The notes: generated by a model not told the origin, from the sequence alone. A stretch of DNA of 64,000 nt from Minicystis rosea (GCA_001931535.1 CP016211.1:12074377-12138376); one strand, 5' to 3'; counted from the first letter of the stretch, positions 9,418-18,781 are shown. Translations and numbers: made by a program.

Positions 9418-10428
9418 GTGCAGACCTCTCTCGCCGACCTCGGAGCCGCGCTCGCGGAGCGCCTCGCCGCGGAGACCGGCCGCCCCGTCGCGGTGCGCGC
9501 GATCGAGCCGCTCGGCGGCGGCGCGTGTCAGGACAACTATCGCGTCGACATCGATCTCGCGGACGGCCGCGGCGCGCGCCTCATGGCGCTCCGCAGCGAT
9601 GCTCGCAAATCGCTGGCCGGCAGCATCGATCGCCGCGAAGAGTTCGCCGTCATCTCCGCCGCGGTCGCCGCCGGCGTGCAAACGCCGGCCGCGCAGGCGC
9701 TCACGCAGAACCTGGTGCGCCCCGGCGCCTGGGCCTATCTGCTCGATTGGGCCGAAGGCACCGCCATCGGCCGGCGCGTGCTGCGCGACGAGGCCCTCGC
9801 CGGCGCGCGCCGCGGCCTCGCCGCCGAGCTCGCGGTGAACCTCGCGCGCATCCACTCCGTCACGCCCGCGCGCTACCCGAGCCTGCTCCCGCCCACGCCG
9901 GCGCGCGATCTCCTGCGCTCCCCGCGGCGCATGGTGGAGTCGCTGCGCGAGCCTCGCCCGGCGCTCGAAATCGCGCTCCGCTGGCTGGAGACGCACCCGC
10001 CCTCGAGCGACGAGACGGTGCTCGTGCACGGCGATTTCCGCACCGGCAACTTCATGGTCACGCCCGAGGGCCTCGCCGGCGTGCTCGACTGGGAGTTCGC
10101 GCACTGGGGCTCTCCGGCCGAAGATCTCGCGTGGATCCAGATGCGCCAGTGGCGCTTCAACGCGAACAAGCTCCCCATCGGCGGCTTCGGCCGGCGGGAA
10201 GATTTCTATGCGGCCTACGAAGCGGCGAGCGGCCGCAAGATCAACCGCGACGACGTGCACTACTACGAAGTCCTCGGCAACGTGCGCTGGGCCGCGGGCT
10301 GCGTGCAGCAAGGCGAGCGTTACCTCTCGGGCGAGGAGCAGGATCTCGAGCTCGTCGCCATCCCGCGCCGCGCCGTCGAAATGGAGTTCGAGGCCCTGCG
10401 CCTCATCGAGAAGGGGCCTAGTCGATGA
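9418..10428 (+). CDS. Aminoglycoside phosphotransferase-like (ACAD10-type) kinase family protein
   Basis: This 336-residue protein has the APH/choline-kinase fold. The N-lobe begins IEPLGGGACQDNY. The catalytic loop is VLVHGDFRTGNFMV, with Asp and Asn, and the metal-binding segment is VLDWEFAHWGSPAEDL. This subgroup is the one usually encoded next to acyl-CoA dehydrogenases and DUF6285 proteins in proteobacteria and actinobacteria. It is thought to phosphorylate hydroxy-acyl-CoA-type substrates, as in mammalian ACAD10/11. Translation probably begins at GTG 9418. The DUF6285 gene starts 31 bp later, supporting a functional pair. Drug resistance is not implied. Confidence 0.86.
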   Translation: MQTSLADLGAALAERLAAETGRPVAVRAIEPLGGGACQDNYRVDIDLADGRGARLMALRSDARKSLAGSIDRREEFAVISAAVAAGVQTPAAQALTQNLVRPGAWAYLLDWAEGTAIGRRVLRDEALAGARRGLAAELAVNLARIHSVTPARYPSLLPPTPARDLLRSPRRMVESLREPRPALEIALRWLETHPPSSDETVLVHGDFRTGNFMVTPEGLAGVLDWEFAHWGSPAEDLAWIQMRQWRFNANKLPIGGFGRREDFYAAYEAASGRKINRDDVHYYEVLGNVRWAAGCVQQGERYLSGEEQDLELVAIPRRAVEMEFEALRLIEKGPSR

Positions 10429-10459
10429 CCAGGTCCGAAGTCCCCGCTGGGTGAGCACG

Positions 10460-10876
10460 ATGCAGAACCGTCCCGACAAATCCGCATTGCTCGAGGCCGT
10501 CGCCCGCTTCCTGGAGCGGGAAATCAAGCCGACGGTGAAAGATCCCGCGCTCTCCTTCCGCGTGCTCATCGCGGCGAACCTCTGCCAGCTCGTCTCCGCC
10601 GAGCTGCAAATGGAGGACATGGCCACCGACGCCGAGCTCGATCGCTTGGCGGCCCTCCTCCCCGATCTCGAGGTCGACCTCGCGCACGCCCGCCTGAGCC
10701 GCGAGAATCGGCGCCTCGCCCTCGAGCGCTACAACCGCGAGCTCTGCGCCCGCATTCAAGGCGGATCCATCCCCGTCGAGCCGGGCAGCGCCGCTTGGAG
10801 TCACGTGACGACCACGCTGCGCGGCGAGCTGCTCACCTCGAGCCCACGCTTCGACACGGGCCTCGACATCGAGTGA
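10460..10876 (+). CDS. DUF6285-like small protein
   Basis: This is a 138-residue alpha-helical protein without signal or membrane segments. The pattern VARFLEREIKPTVKDPALSFRVLIAANLC, here shortened to key parts, followed by helices and a C-terminal HVTTTLRGELLTSSPRFD, matches the small DUF6285 partner that follows ACAD10-type phosphotransferases. Function is unknown. The ATG at 10460 is chosen because similarity starts at MQNRPDKSALLEAV; the open frame upstream overlaps the kinase gene and is spurious. The 31-bp spacing suggests co-transcription with the kinase. Confidence 0.78.
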   Translation: MQNRPDKSALLEAVARFLEREIKPTVKDPALSFRVLIAANLCQLVSAELQMEDMATDAELDRLAALLPDLEVDLAHARLSRENRRLALERYNRELCARIQGGSIPVEPGSAAWSHVTTTLRGELLTSSPRFDTGLDIE

Positions 10877-10990
10877 TCGCGGGAACGATGGCGGCCACCT
10901 CGCCACGGTGGGGCCATCGACATCGCGCTTTGGGTGGCCTGCGTACGCGCGGGGTCGCGTCGCGGGCATGGTCTGGGCTATGGTCGCGCC

Positions 10991-11929
10991 GTGGACAAGA
11001 AGCCTTGGTGGCCGGTGGCCGTGGGTTTGGGTGCCCTCGCCGTGATGGGTGGGACGGGCGGTTATTTCTGGTGGAAGCGAGCCCCGGGCAACACCCCGAA
11101 GCCGACGACGTCGGGCCATCTCGGCGCCTTGCCCGCGGCCGTCAGCGCCAAGCTCGCGGCCAATCGCGGCTCGTGCCCCGAAGGCATGGTCTTCGTACCA
11201 GGCGGCACGTTCACGATGGGCTCGCCCGACGGTGAGGGCAACGCGGACGAGCACCCCGCGCACTCGGTGACGCTTCCGGCCTTCTGCATCGGTGGAACGG
11301 AGGTGACCGTCTCCGCGTACCGCGAGTGTGTGAACTCGAAGCGCGGCGATCTGCAATGCACGGCGCCGCGCAATGCGCCTTCGTGCAACTGGAACAGCGC
11401 CGTTGCGCGCGCACGGCACCCCGTCAATTGCGTTGGTTGGGCGCAGGCCGATACCTACTGCAAATGGGCCGGCGGCACGCTCCCGACCGAGGCGCAGTGG
11501 GAATACGCCGCGCGCGGCACCGACGGTCGCAAATACCCTTGGGGCAACGACGCGCCTCAACCCGATCTCCTCAACGCATGTGGCGGCGAGTGCCGTGGCC
11601 GCGCGCGCAAAACCATGTTCGAAAAGAACGATGGTTTCTCCGAGACGGCCCCCGTCGGCTCCTTCCTCAAGGGCGCGAGCCCGTTCGGCGCGCTGGACAT
11701 GGGTGGAAACGTCTCCGAATGGATCGGCGATCCGCGCGCGCCGTACCCCGGTGGCCAGCCGTTCCCGAAGGACCCCGACGCCGAGAAGGAAGGCGGACAG
11801 GCCACCTACTCCGTTCGCGGAGGCAGCTACCTCAGCGGCGATCCCAACCAAGCACGCGCCGCCGCGCGCCTCGGCGTCTTCGCTTCAGGCATGGTCTCTA
11901 CGGGCTTCCGCTGCGTGCACCAGCCCTGA
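10991..11929 (+). CDS. Membrane-anchored formylglycine-generating-enzyme-like (SUMF1) protein
   Basis: This 312-residue protein has one N-terminal transmembrane helix (WWPVAVGLGALAVMGGTGGYFWW). A FGE-sulfatase/C-type-lectin-like domain follows from about residue 60 (MVFVPGGTFTMGSPDGEG, LPTEAQWEYAARG, FGALDMGGNVSEW, VRGGSYLSGD). The active-site cysteine pair of true FGE, just after the RGGS motif, is absent. Catalysis of formylglycine formation is therefore unlikely, and a binding or structural role is more probable. GTG 10991 (VDKKPWW) is taken as start. The last 32 bp overlap the convergent TlpA-like gene. A paralogue lies at 59401-60297. Confidence 0.85.
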   Translation: MDKKPWWPVAVGLGALAVMGGTGGYFWWKRAPGNTPKPTTSGHLGALPAAVSAKLAANRGSCPEGMVFVPGGTFTMGSPDGEGNADEHPAHSVTLPAFCIGGTEVTVSAYRECVNSKRGDLQCTAPRNAPSCNWNSAVARARHPVNCVGWAQADTYCKWAGGTLPTEAQWEYAARGTDGRKYPWGNDAPQPDLLNACGGECRGRARKTMFEKNDGFSETAPVGSFLKGASPFGALDMGGNVSEWIGDPRAPYPGGQPFPKDPDAEKEGGQATYSVRGGSYLSGDPNQARAAARLGVFASGMVSTGFRCVHQP

Positions 11930-13604
11930 GCGCCGCCGCCACCGCGCGGGCGAGCCCTTCGCCGCGCAGATCGTCGCCCGCGGCGACGACCTTGCCTGCG
12001 CGATCGATCAAGATCGGTGACGGGTAACTCTTGATCTCGAATCGATCCAACGTGTCGTCCTGATTCGCGTCGTCGAGGACCACGTGTCGCCACGGCATCG
12101 GAAAGCGGGATACGCGGAACTGGCGAATGGCGGGCACCTTCGTCCGGACGGCGACGCTGACGATGGTGAATCCTGCGTCTTTGTAGCGATCGTAGACGTC
12201 GTGCAGACTCCCTATCTCCGCAATGCACGGCGCGCACCAGAAGCCCCAGAAGTCGATGAGCGTGACCTTGTCGCGCAGGCTCGCGCGCGAGATGCGCGTG
12301 CCCGCGGGCGTGCGCGCGCCGTCGGGCAACGCGGGCAGATCGAAGTCGGGTACCTCGTGATCGGGGCGGAGGTGGCGCGCCGGATCGTAGAACGCGACCG
12401 CATGCGTCGCGTTCGTCCCCGCGAAGCGCGCACGCATGATCCCGAAGAGCCGCGCAACCTCGGCCTCTCGACCTGCACGCGAAGCGCTGCGCAGGCGCGC
12501 GCCGGCGAAGCTCGCGGCCGTGTCGCGATCGCGTAGACCGTCGGTGACGCGATCGAGGTACGTCTCGCGCTCCGCCGTGCTGCCGGCGAGCTCGACGGCG
12601 GTGATCGCGGCCGTGGGCGCGAGCGCCCAGATCGGCGCCTCCGCAGGCAACCGATCGAGGAGATCCCGCGCGATCGTCACGGCCTCCTCTCCACGCGCAC
12701 CGAGCCCGCTCCGCGGCACGAGGTACGCGATGCCCAGCGCCGCCGCGACCTCTGCATCGCGCTCCCCTGCGAGGGCATGCGCGATCTCCGCGCGCCAGGT
12801 CGCATCGCCGGGCGCGCGCATGCCGTCGTCCTCCGCGCGCAGATCCGCGTCGAAGCCGAGCCTCGTGATCCGTGCGCCGCGAGCATTCGCGTCCGCGAAG
12901 CGGAGGCGCGGTCGCACGCCGGCAGGCGGCATCTTCGCGGCGTCGAGCATGATGCGGAACCCGCCGTCGCGGCGATGAAGCTGCCCGAGGTAGCTCTGCC
13001 CGTTCCACAGGAAGCTCTCGGCCTCGCCGTTCACGCGGTGGCCGCGGGCGACATCGTCGAGCGCATAGAAAATCTCGTCGCTCTTCTCGAGCAGCACGAC
13101 GCCGCACATGCCGTTCGCGAGCTTCTTCACGGGCTCCGGGAAGCGTCGCGCCACCGGCGCACCACCGCTCTCGGCGCGGAGGTACACCGCCACGCTGGCC
13201 CCCGCGAACGGCGCCGGACGCCGCTCGTAGGTGCCCAGCGTGATCTCGATCTCCGCGGGCCGACCATCGAAATGGAGCCTCGCATCGAGCTCCGCGTGAT
13301 CGACGCCGGTGAAGCGAACCGCTAGGAAACCAGGACCGGGCGCGTCGATGCGAAAGCCGCCGCCCTCGTCGACTTGCATCGATCGCTCGCCGACGTGCAC
13401 GTGCGCGAGCTTCATCGGCTTGCCGTCGTGGCCGAGGAGCTTGCCGCGCATCACGTACGACGGCGCCTCGGCAGGCGCTTCGGGCACCGCGCGTGGCGCC
13501 GCGGTGACGATCGGAGGCGCCGCCGCCGGTGCCACCGGCGCTGGTGCAGGGCTCCCGCAAGCAGCCAACAGAAGCGCGATGAAGCCGATGCGGAGGCGAG
13601 GCAT
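11898..13604 (-). CDS. Lipoprotein with C-terminal TlpA/ResA-like thioredoxin domain
   Basis: This 568-residue exported protein has a lipobox (IALLLAAC, with Cys at residue 16) followed by a Pro/Ala linker. A carboxypeptidase-regulatory-like beta domain lies around residues 50-110, and a long helical middle region follows. The C-terminal peroxiredoxin/TlpA-like domain contains the redox motif FWGFWCAPCIAEIGSLH and the cis-proline region SYPSPILIDRAGKV. It probably acts on periplasmic thiols or disulfides from the membrane. Its 3' end overlaps the end of the FGE-like gene on the other strand by 32 bp. Partner and substrate are unknown. Confidence 0.85.
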   Translation of the reverse strand: MPRLRIGFIALLLAACGSPAPAPVAPAAAPPIVTAAPRAVPEAPAEAPSYVMRGKLLGHDGKPMKLAHVHVGERSMQVDEGGGFRIDAPGPGFLAVRFTGVDHAELDARLHFDGRPAEIEITLGTYERRPAPFAGASVAVYLRAESGGAPVARRFPEPVKKLANGMCGVVLLEKSDEIFYALDDVARGHRVNGEAESFLWNGQSYLGQLHRRDGGFRIMLDAAKMPPAGVRPRLRFADANARGARITRLGFDADLRAEDDGMRAPGDATWRAEIAHALAGERDAEVAAALGIAYLVPRSGLGARGEEAVTIARDLLDRLPAEAPIWALAPTAAITAVELAGSTAERETYLDRVTDGLRDRDTAASFAGARLRSASRAGREAEVARLFGIMRARFAGTNATHAVAFYDPARHLRPDHEVPDFDLPALPDGARTPAGTRISRASLRDKVTLIDFWGFWCAPCIAEIGSLHDVYDRYKDAGFTIVSVAVRTKVPAIRQFRVSRFPMPWRHVVLDDANQDDTLDRFEIKSYPSPILIDRAGKVVAAGDDLRGEGLARAVAAALRAGARSGSP

Positions 13605-13699
13605 CGCGTGGATGTATCACGCGCCGAGCGCGCGGACGCGCTCGGCCACGAGGCACGCCGAGGTCGCTCGCGGAGCGCTCATGGCTTCATGGAACGACG

Positions 13700-13729
13700 A
13701 CGGCCGCTCCTGCGAACAGGAGCGGCCGT
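13700..13729. terminator. GC-rich hairpin, probable terminator
   Basis: A perfect 13-bp inverted repeat with a CGAA tetraloop (ACGGCCGCTCCTG, loop, CAGGAGCGGCCGT) lies downstream of the lipoprotein gene at 13780-14142 and upstream of the next gene on the same strand. The stem is very stable, but the T-tract is poor in both directions. It separates two minus-strand transcription units. Confidence 0.65.
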
Positions 13730-13779
13730 TGCCAAGCGATACCCGCGTGATGGGTTAGCCCGTCACGCAGGGGGTGCGA

Positions 13780-14142
13780 TCAGAAGCACTCCGAGGGAGC
13801 CGCGCCGCAGCTATCCTGGATGCACGCCGCGCACTGCGAGAGCGCGCTCACGCCGTTGCAGAAGTTCGGCGTGTTCGGGTTGCCGTTCGCATCCTTGTCG
13901 CACTTATCCTTGCAGCCACCCTCGGACAGCAGGAAGTCGCACGCGCACTCCTGGCAGGTCGGGCCCGTGCCACCGGTGCCACCGCCGCCGGGGTTACCGC
14001 CGGATCCGCCGCCGCCGGGGATACCACCGGTGCCACCGCCGCCGATGGAGCCACCCGCGCCACCCGTAGACTCACTCTTGCACGCCGCCATCGCAAGAAG
14101 AGCGGCCATGGCGATCCCAGCAGTCATAAACTTCATGGTCAT
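13780..14142 (-). CDS. Small Cys-rich lipoprotein with Gly-rich linker
   Basis: This is a 120-residue predicted lipoprotein: MTMKFMTAGIAMAALLAMAAC gives a signal with lipobox, the Cys at about residue 21. A linker of GGGGTGG-type repeats (residues 27-60) leads to a compact domain with about nine cysteines (CQECACDFLLS, FCNG, CAACIQDSC). The architecture resembles the lipoprotein at 36923-37450, and such proteins are common in Polyangia. Function is unknown. The start at 14142 follows a clean AGGAGG six bases upstream. Confidence 0.82.
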   Translation of the reverse strand: MTMKFMTAGIAMAALLAMAACKSESTGGAGGSIGGGGTGGIPGGGGSGGNPGGGGTGGTGPTCQECACDFLLSEGGCKDKCDKDANGNPNTPNFCNGVSALSQCAACIQDSCGAAPSECF

Positions 14143-14673
14143 GTAAAGCCTCCTGGACTTGCGGCAGCCTACCACAGCAGATGCGAGCATTTGCAACTCA
14201 GCACGAAGCCCACGCGATCATTTCTGTTGCAAAAAAAACACACATCGCCGAGATCCCGCTGGGCGATAGCGTGACCAGCGCGACAGTGCCGCGCACCAAC
14301 GGCGATACGAGCCGGAAACATCGCGATGCTTCGTTCGCTGCGTGCGCCGGATCACGGCGTGGATCGTGTGTGAATCGCCTGCGTGCTCTGCTGCACACGC
14401 GTGCGGATCCATGATCGCGATGTCGCGATCGCGCGTCGTCGTCGACGCATCTCGGGACTGCACCTACCGATCGTTCACCCATCGATCGCTATCCCATCCA
14501 TCGTCGACGCGAGGTGATGCTCCCTCGCGTTTCGTCACGTCGAGCGAGCCTTCCTCATCATCATCGCGTCGAGCTCGGCGCGATCGCTCGGGCACGCACG
14601 CTCGCAGGTGATGCGCGTGCGCATCACTGTGCCATGGCTGGCGGCTCGAAGCCATCCTCTCTATGACGCGCGC
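14143..14673. other. 530-bp intergenic region without a credible gene
   Basis: This stretch lies between the divergent small lipoprotein and photolyase genes. Short frames in both strands here are Arg/Ser/His-rich and unconvincing. It is less GC-rich than its neighbours and includes an A8 tract near 14229, consistent with promoters for both genes. I could not place a specific -35/-10 pair. Confidence 0.5.
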
Positions 14674-16137
14674 ATGAGCGAAGTCCCCGCGAGTCGCATT
14701 CGCGCGTGCAACGATCGACCCGTCGATCCCGCCGGATCGTTCGTCCTCTACTGGATGATCGCGGCTCGCCGCACGCACCACAGCTTCGGCCTCCAGCGCG
14801 CCGTCGAGCGGGCCGTCGCGCTCGGCAAACCGCTCGTCGTGCTCGAGGCGCTGCGCGTCGGGTATCGCTGGGCGAGCGATCGAATCCATCGCTTCATCCT
14901 CGATGGCATGGCCGACAACGCGCACCGCTTCTCGGGCACGGAGGTAGGGTATTACCCCTATGTCGAGCGCTCCGCCGATGAGGGCAAAGGCCTCTTCGAG
15001 GCGCTCGCCGCGCGCGCGGCCGTGGTGGTCACCGATGATTTTCCGGCGTTCTTCCTGCCACGCATGGTCGCGGCGGCGGCCGCGCAATCACCCGTGCTCG
15101 TCGAGAAGATCGACGGCAACGGCCTCTATCCCATGCGCGATGCGGAGCGTGTCTTCACCACGGCCGCGTCGTTTCGGAGGCACTTGCAGAAGCACCTTCG
15201 TGAGCACCTCGGCGCGCGCCCGAAGCGCGATCCGCTGGCCGGTGTGAAGCTCCGACAGGCCTCGTTGCCCACCGAAATCACGCGTCGCTGGCCGCGTGCG
15301 GACGCGGCGGTGCTCCGCGGTGATGCCGCTGCGTTGGCGGCGCTGCCCATCGATCACTCGGTCCCCGTGGCGCCGCGGCGAGGCGGGGCGGAGGCCGCGG
15401 AGAAGGTGCTCCGGAGCTTCCTCGATCACAAGCTCGCTCGCTATGCGGAGGAGCGCAACGATCCCGACGCCGACGCGGCCAGCGGTCTCTCACCGTATCT
15501 GCACTTCGGTCACGTCTCCGTGCACGAGGTCTTCGATCGCTTGATGAAACGCGCCGGCTGGACCGAGCAGAAGCTCGCGCCGAAAGCGCATGGCAGCCGC
15601 GAGAAATGGTGGAACGCGAGCCCCGAGGCCGACGCGTTCCTCGACGAGATCGTGACTTGGCGCGAGCTCGGTTACAACATGTGCGCGCTTCGCGACGACT
15701 ACGATCATTTCGAGACGCTGCCCGCCTTCGCGCTGCAGACGTTGAACGCGCACGCCCGCGATCCGCGCCCCATCCTCTATTCGCCCGCGGAGCTCGAGGC
15801 GGCGGACACCCACGACCAGATCTGGAACGCCGCGCAGCGCGAGCTCGTGCGCGAGGGCCGGATGCACAATTACCTGCGCATGCTCTGGGGAAAGAAGGTG
15901 CTCGAGTGGTCGCGCACGCCCGAGCAAGCGCTCTCGATCCTCATCGAGCTCAACAACAAATATGCGCTCGACGGCCGGGACCCCAACTCCTACTCGGGCA
16001 TCTTCTGGGTCTTCGGCCGCTACGATCGCGCTTGGGGCCCCGAGCGGCCCATCTTCGGCAAGATCCGATACATGAGCTCCGAAAGCACCCTGAAGAAGCT
16101 CTCTCTACGCTCCTATCTGGAGCGATATGGCCGCTGA
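14674..16137 (+). CDS. phrB: Class II CPD photolyase
   Basis: This flavoprotein uses blue light to split cyclobutane pyrimidine dimers. The 487-residue protein has the N-terminal antenna Rossmann domain (SFVLYWMIAARRTHH) and the FAD-binding helical domain. The class II signature is near the C-terminus: FGRYDRAWGPERPIFGKIRYM, quoted here in part as ERPIFGKIRYMSS. The SGLSPYLHFGHVS motif is also typical. The start at MSEVPASRIRACND is favoured because the family begins just before the RxxxN motif; the frame is open further upstream. The gene appears monocistronic. Confidence 0.93.
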   Translation: MSEVPASRIRACNDRPVDPAGSFVLYWMIAARRTHHSFGLQRAVERAVALGKPLVVLEALRVGYRWASDRIHRFILDGMADNAHRFSGTEVGYYPYVERSADEGKGLFEALAARAAVVVTDDFPAFFLPRMVAAAAAQSPVLVEKIDGNGLYPMRDAERVFTTAASFRRHLQKHLREHLGARPKRDPLAGVKLRQASLPTEITRRWPRADAAVLRGDAAALAALPIDHSVPVAPRRGGAEAAEKVLRSFLDHKLARYAEERNDPDADAASGLSPYLHFGHVSVHEVFDRLMKRAGWTEQKLAPKAHGSREKWWNASPEADAFLDEIVTWRELGYNMCALRDDYDHFETLPAFALQTLNAHARDPRPILYSPAELEAADTHDQIWNAAQRELVREGRMHNYLRMLWGKKVLEWSRTPEQALSILIELNNKYALDGRDPNSYSGIFWVFGRYDRAWGPERPIFGKIRYMSSESTLKKLSLRSYLERYGR

Positions 16138-16369
16138 CGCACGAAGTGTCTTTCGTCCGGAGTCATCGACTCTGGAACGGTGAGCCCCAGGAAAATACGG
16201 CGCGCACGTGAGCGCGACGGGCGCTGGGCGCCGCCGCCGGCGCCGTCGGAGGCGTTCCGCGGCAGCGGGAACGCGGCATCGCCGAGGTGCGGGATGTTCG
16301 ACACCCGGCCCGAGCTGAGCTAGGCAGGCGCCTTCCCCTCACCGCCCGGCTCGCCCGCGAGAACGACCG

Positions 16370-17038
16370 ATGGACCTGAAGCACTTCATCGACATCTTCC
16401 TTCATCTGGACAAGCACCTCAACGAGTGGGCGACCGCCCTCGGCAGCGGCCTTTACGGCATCCTCTTCCTCATCGTCTTCTGCGAGACGGGCTTGGTGGT
16501 CACGCCCTTCCTCCCCGGCGATTCGCTGCTCTTCGCGGTCGGCGCGCTCTGCGCCATCGATGGATCGCCCATCTCCCTGCCGCTCGTCATGGTCCTGCTC
16601 TTCATCGCCGCCGTCATCGGCGATGCGGTGAACTACGCCATCGGCCGTCGCCTCGGCCCGGCCGCGTTCAAGAGCGAGTCCTCCCGCCTCCTCAACAAGA
16701 AGCACCTGCTCCGCACGCAGGCCTTCTACGAGAAGCACGGCGGCAAGACGATCATCATCGCCCGCTTCATGCCCATCGTCCGCACCTTCGCCCCCTTCGT
16801 CGCCGGCGTGGGTCAGATGCAATATCGCCGCTTCTTCATCTTCAACGTCGCCGGCGCCGCCCTCTGGGTGGTGATGTTCTCTCTCCTCGGTTACCTCTTT
16901 GGCAACCTGCCTTTCGTGAAGCGGTATTTCCAGGTGGTGGTCCTCGCCATCATCTTCCTCAGCATCCTCCCCGCCATCATCGAATGGTTCCGCTCCCGCC
17001 GCGGCCAAGCCGAGGCCGTCGAGCCGGCGGCGAAGTAG
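16370..17038 (+). CDS. DedA family membrane protein (VTT domain)
   Basis: This 222-residue inner-membrane protein belongs to the DedA/SNARE-associated superfamily. Members act in undecaprenyl-phosphate or phospholipid flipping and membrane homeostasis. Characteristic features are the acidic ETGLVVTPFLPGDSLLF re-entrant segment (residues 37-53), the GDAVNYAIGRRLG turn, and the ARFMPIVRTFAPFVAGVG motif with its conserved arginines. Helices follow to about residue 210. The ATG at 16370 is the natural start. A hairpin terminator follows. About 230 bp upstream carry no gene. Confidence 0.92.
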   Translation: MDLKHFIDIFLHLDKHLNEWATALGSGLYGILFLIVFCETGLVVTPFLPGDSLLFAVGALCAIDGSPISLPLVMVLLFIAAVIGDAVNYAIGRRLGPAAFKSESSRLLNKKHLLRTQAFYEKHGGKTIIIARFMPIVRTFAPFVAGVGQMQYRRFFIFNVAGAALWVVMFSLLGYLFGNLPFVKRYFQVVVLAIIFLSILPAIIEWFRSRRGQAEAVEPAAK

Positions 17039-17049
17039 GCCCGACTGAA

Positions 17050-17077
17050 GCGGGCGGCCGATCCTTGGACCGCCCGC
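17050..17077 (+). terminator. Hairpin terminator after dedA
   Basis: GCGGGCGG and CCGCCCGC form an 8-bp stem around a 12-base loop, 11 bp after the dedA stop. No strong T-tract follows. Its position directly after the gene and before the insertion-sequence cluster supports a terminator. Confidence 0.5.
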
Positions 17078-17203
17078 GGATCCGCATCCGTCCTTGTCGA
17101 CGAGATCTTCGTGGACGGCCACAAATCACGAGCTCCGTGGCGAGTGTGTCTTCTCGATCGACATATAGTCTTGCTTGCCGAGTGCCGTCGGCAAAGGTTC
17201 TAG

Positions 17204-18781
17204 TACTACAGCAGCACCTGGACAACAGCGTTCCCGGCTCAAGGGATCCAGCCCATGAGCACCTCCTCACCAGCAGAGCGCCCTCTGCCGAAGCTCGATG
17301 CCTTCGGAGAGGATTTCACCGCCTTCCACGCACGTTTTGCCTCGCTGTTCGCGCGGAGCGAGCCCCGCAGGAAGGCGGTTCAGTACGTGCGCACGCTGAT
17401 GGGGCCGGTTGAACGGCGTAACGGCTGGCAGATGGCCGAAGCCATGGGCGACCGGAGGCCGGATGCCGTGCAGCGCTTGCTCTGCCACGCGACGTGGAGT
17501 GCGCGCGACGCGCGTGATCGCTTGATGGATTTCTCGGTCGAGCAGTTCGGTGATCCGGAAGGCATCGGCATCCTCGACGACACCGGCTTCATCAAGAAGG
17601 GGAGCGCGTCTGTCGGCGTGCAACGGCAATACAGCGGCACGGCCGGCAAGATCGAGAATTGTCAGATCGGCGTCTTCCTCGGCTACGACAGCGAGCGCGG
17701 GCAGGTGTTGCTCGACCGCGCGCTCTATCTGCCCACGTCGTGGTGCGAGGATGCCGCGCGTCGCAAGGCCGCGCATGTGCCCAAGGGCGTGCGATTTCAC
17801 ACCAAGCCCGAGCTCGGCTTGCGCATGCTGCGCCGAGCCTGGCGTCGAGGCGTCCCGATGGCCTGGATCACCGCCGATGAAGCGTATGGCGATGATGGTG
17901 CCTTCCGCGCGGCGCTCGACAAGGCCGAGCGGCGCTACGTGCTCTGCGTCTCCTCGAGCACGAAGGCGTGGGCCACGGTGCTGAACGCCGTCGCCGCAGC
18001 CGAAGCCGACCGACCACGCATGGGTCGGCCGCGCACGCGCTTCTGGCTCCTGCCCGGCGTCGCACGTCCCCAGAGCGTCAAGACCATTGTGGCCTCTTGG
18101 CCAGCGACGCAGTGGCACCGCTTAGCTCTTCAGCAAGGCGAGAAGGGACCCATCGAATACGACTGGGCCTGCGCACGGGTGACCGAACGACGCAAGCGCC
18201 GCCCTGCACGTGAGAGTTGGCTCTTGGCGCGCCGCTCGATCAAAAATACCGCCGAAGTGGCCTACTACCTGTCCAACGCGGGGGCCGCGACGACACTGGA
18301 GACTCTCGCCCGCGTGGCCTCACGTCGATACACGATCGAGCAGTGTTTCGAAGAGGCCAAGGATGACGTCGGCCTCGATCAGTACGAAGTACGCACGTGG
18401 CCGAGCTGGCATCGACATGTGACGCTGACGATGATGGCACTCGCGTGGCTGGCATCCATCCGCGCGAAGCTGCGCGATCCATCCTCGACGCTTTCCTGCG
18501 CGTTGGAGGAGCAACCCGCGCAGCTCGTGCCGGGGAAAAAAGCCGCATAACCAGGCCACCGACCCGAGCCATGCGGAGGGCACCCTGGTCGCTCTCCGAG
18601 GCGCGTCGGCTGATGGGCTTGGCCTCACCGCTGCCGGCCTACTCGCGCGAGCTGGCGTGGGTCTGGATGCTCTGGCGGCGCGACCGGCGCGCCGCTGCGC
18701 GACGAAGTCACTACCGACGCCGCCGCCATCGTCCTTCCGCGCGAGCCCCCTGAGCAAGGCTACCGATGTGCTGCTGTAGTA
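17204..18781 (+). mobile_element. IS701-family insertion sequence, both ends intact
   Basis: This 1578-bp element is bounded by inverted ends TACTACAGCAGCAC (17204-17217) and GTGCTGCTGTAGTA (18768-18781). It is flanked by CTAG on each side (17200-17203 and 18782-18785), the 4-bp target duplication expected for the IS701 family. It carries one transposase interrupted by a frame change at a run of six A. A second, damaged copy of the same family lies at 21867-24328 with near-identical end sequence, so the family has been active in this genome. Confidence 0.92.
17255..18753 (+). CDS. IS701-family transposase, two frames joined by apparent -1 frameshift
   Basis: This DDE transposase has acidic residues in GILDDTGF, ITADEAYGD and IEQCFEEAKDDVG. 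The first frame runs 17255-18550 and stops shortly after GKKAA. The typical family C-terminus (LSEARRLMGLA, then WMLWRRDRRAAARRSHYRRR) continues in the -1 frame up to 18753. The switch point is GGGGAAAAAAG with six A at 18536-18541, a sequence known to promote slippage. Either the element uses programmed -1 frameshifting to make full-length enzyme, or it has a recent inactivating indel. Start at 17255 (MSTSSPAERPLPKL) follows the left end by 51 bp. Confidence 0.88.

Noticed and set aside
9418..10428. Aminoglycoside resistance gene
   Set aside because: The sequence and the adjacent DUF6285 gene fit the ACAD10-type phosphotransferase group, not drug-modifying APHs.
10991..11929. True formylglycine-generating enzyme
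   Set aside because: The active-site cysteines expected after the RGGS motif are missing, so only the fold is claimed.
14181..14482. Short frames on both strands upstream of the photolyase
   Set aside because: They overlap each other, are rich in Arg/His/Ser/Thr, and show no recognisable protein features.
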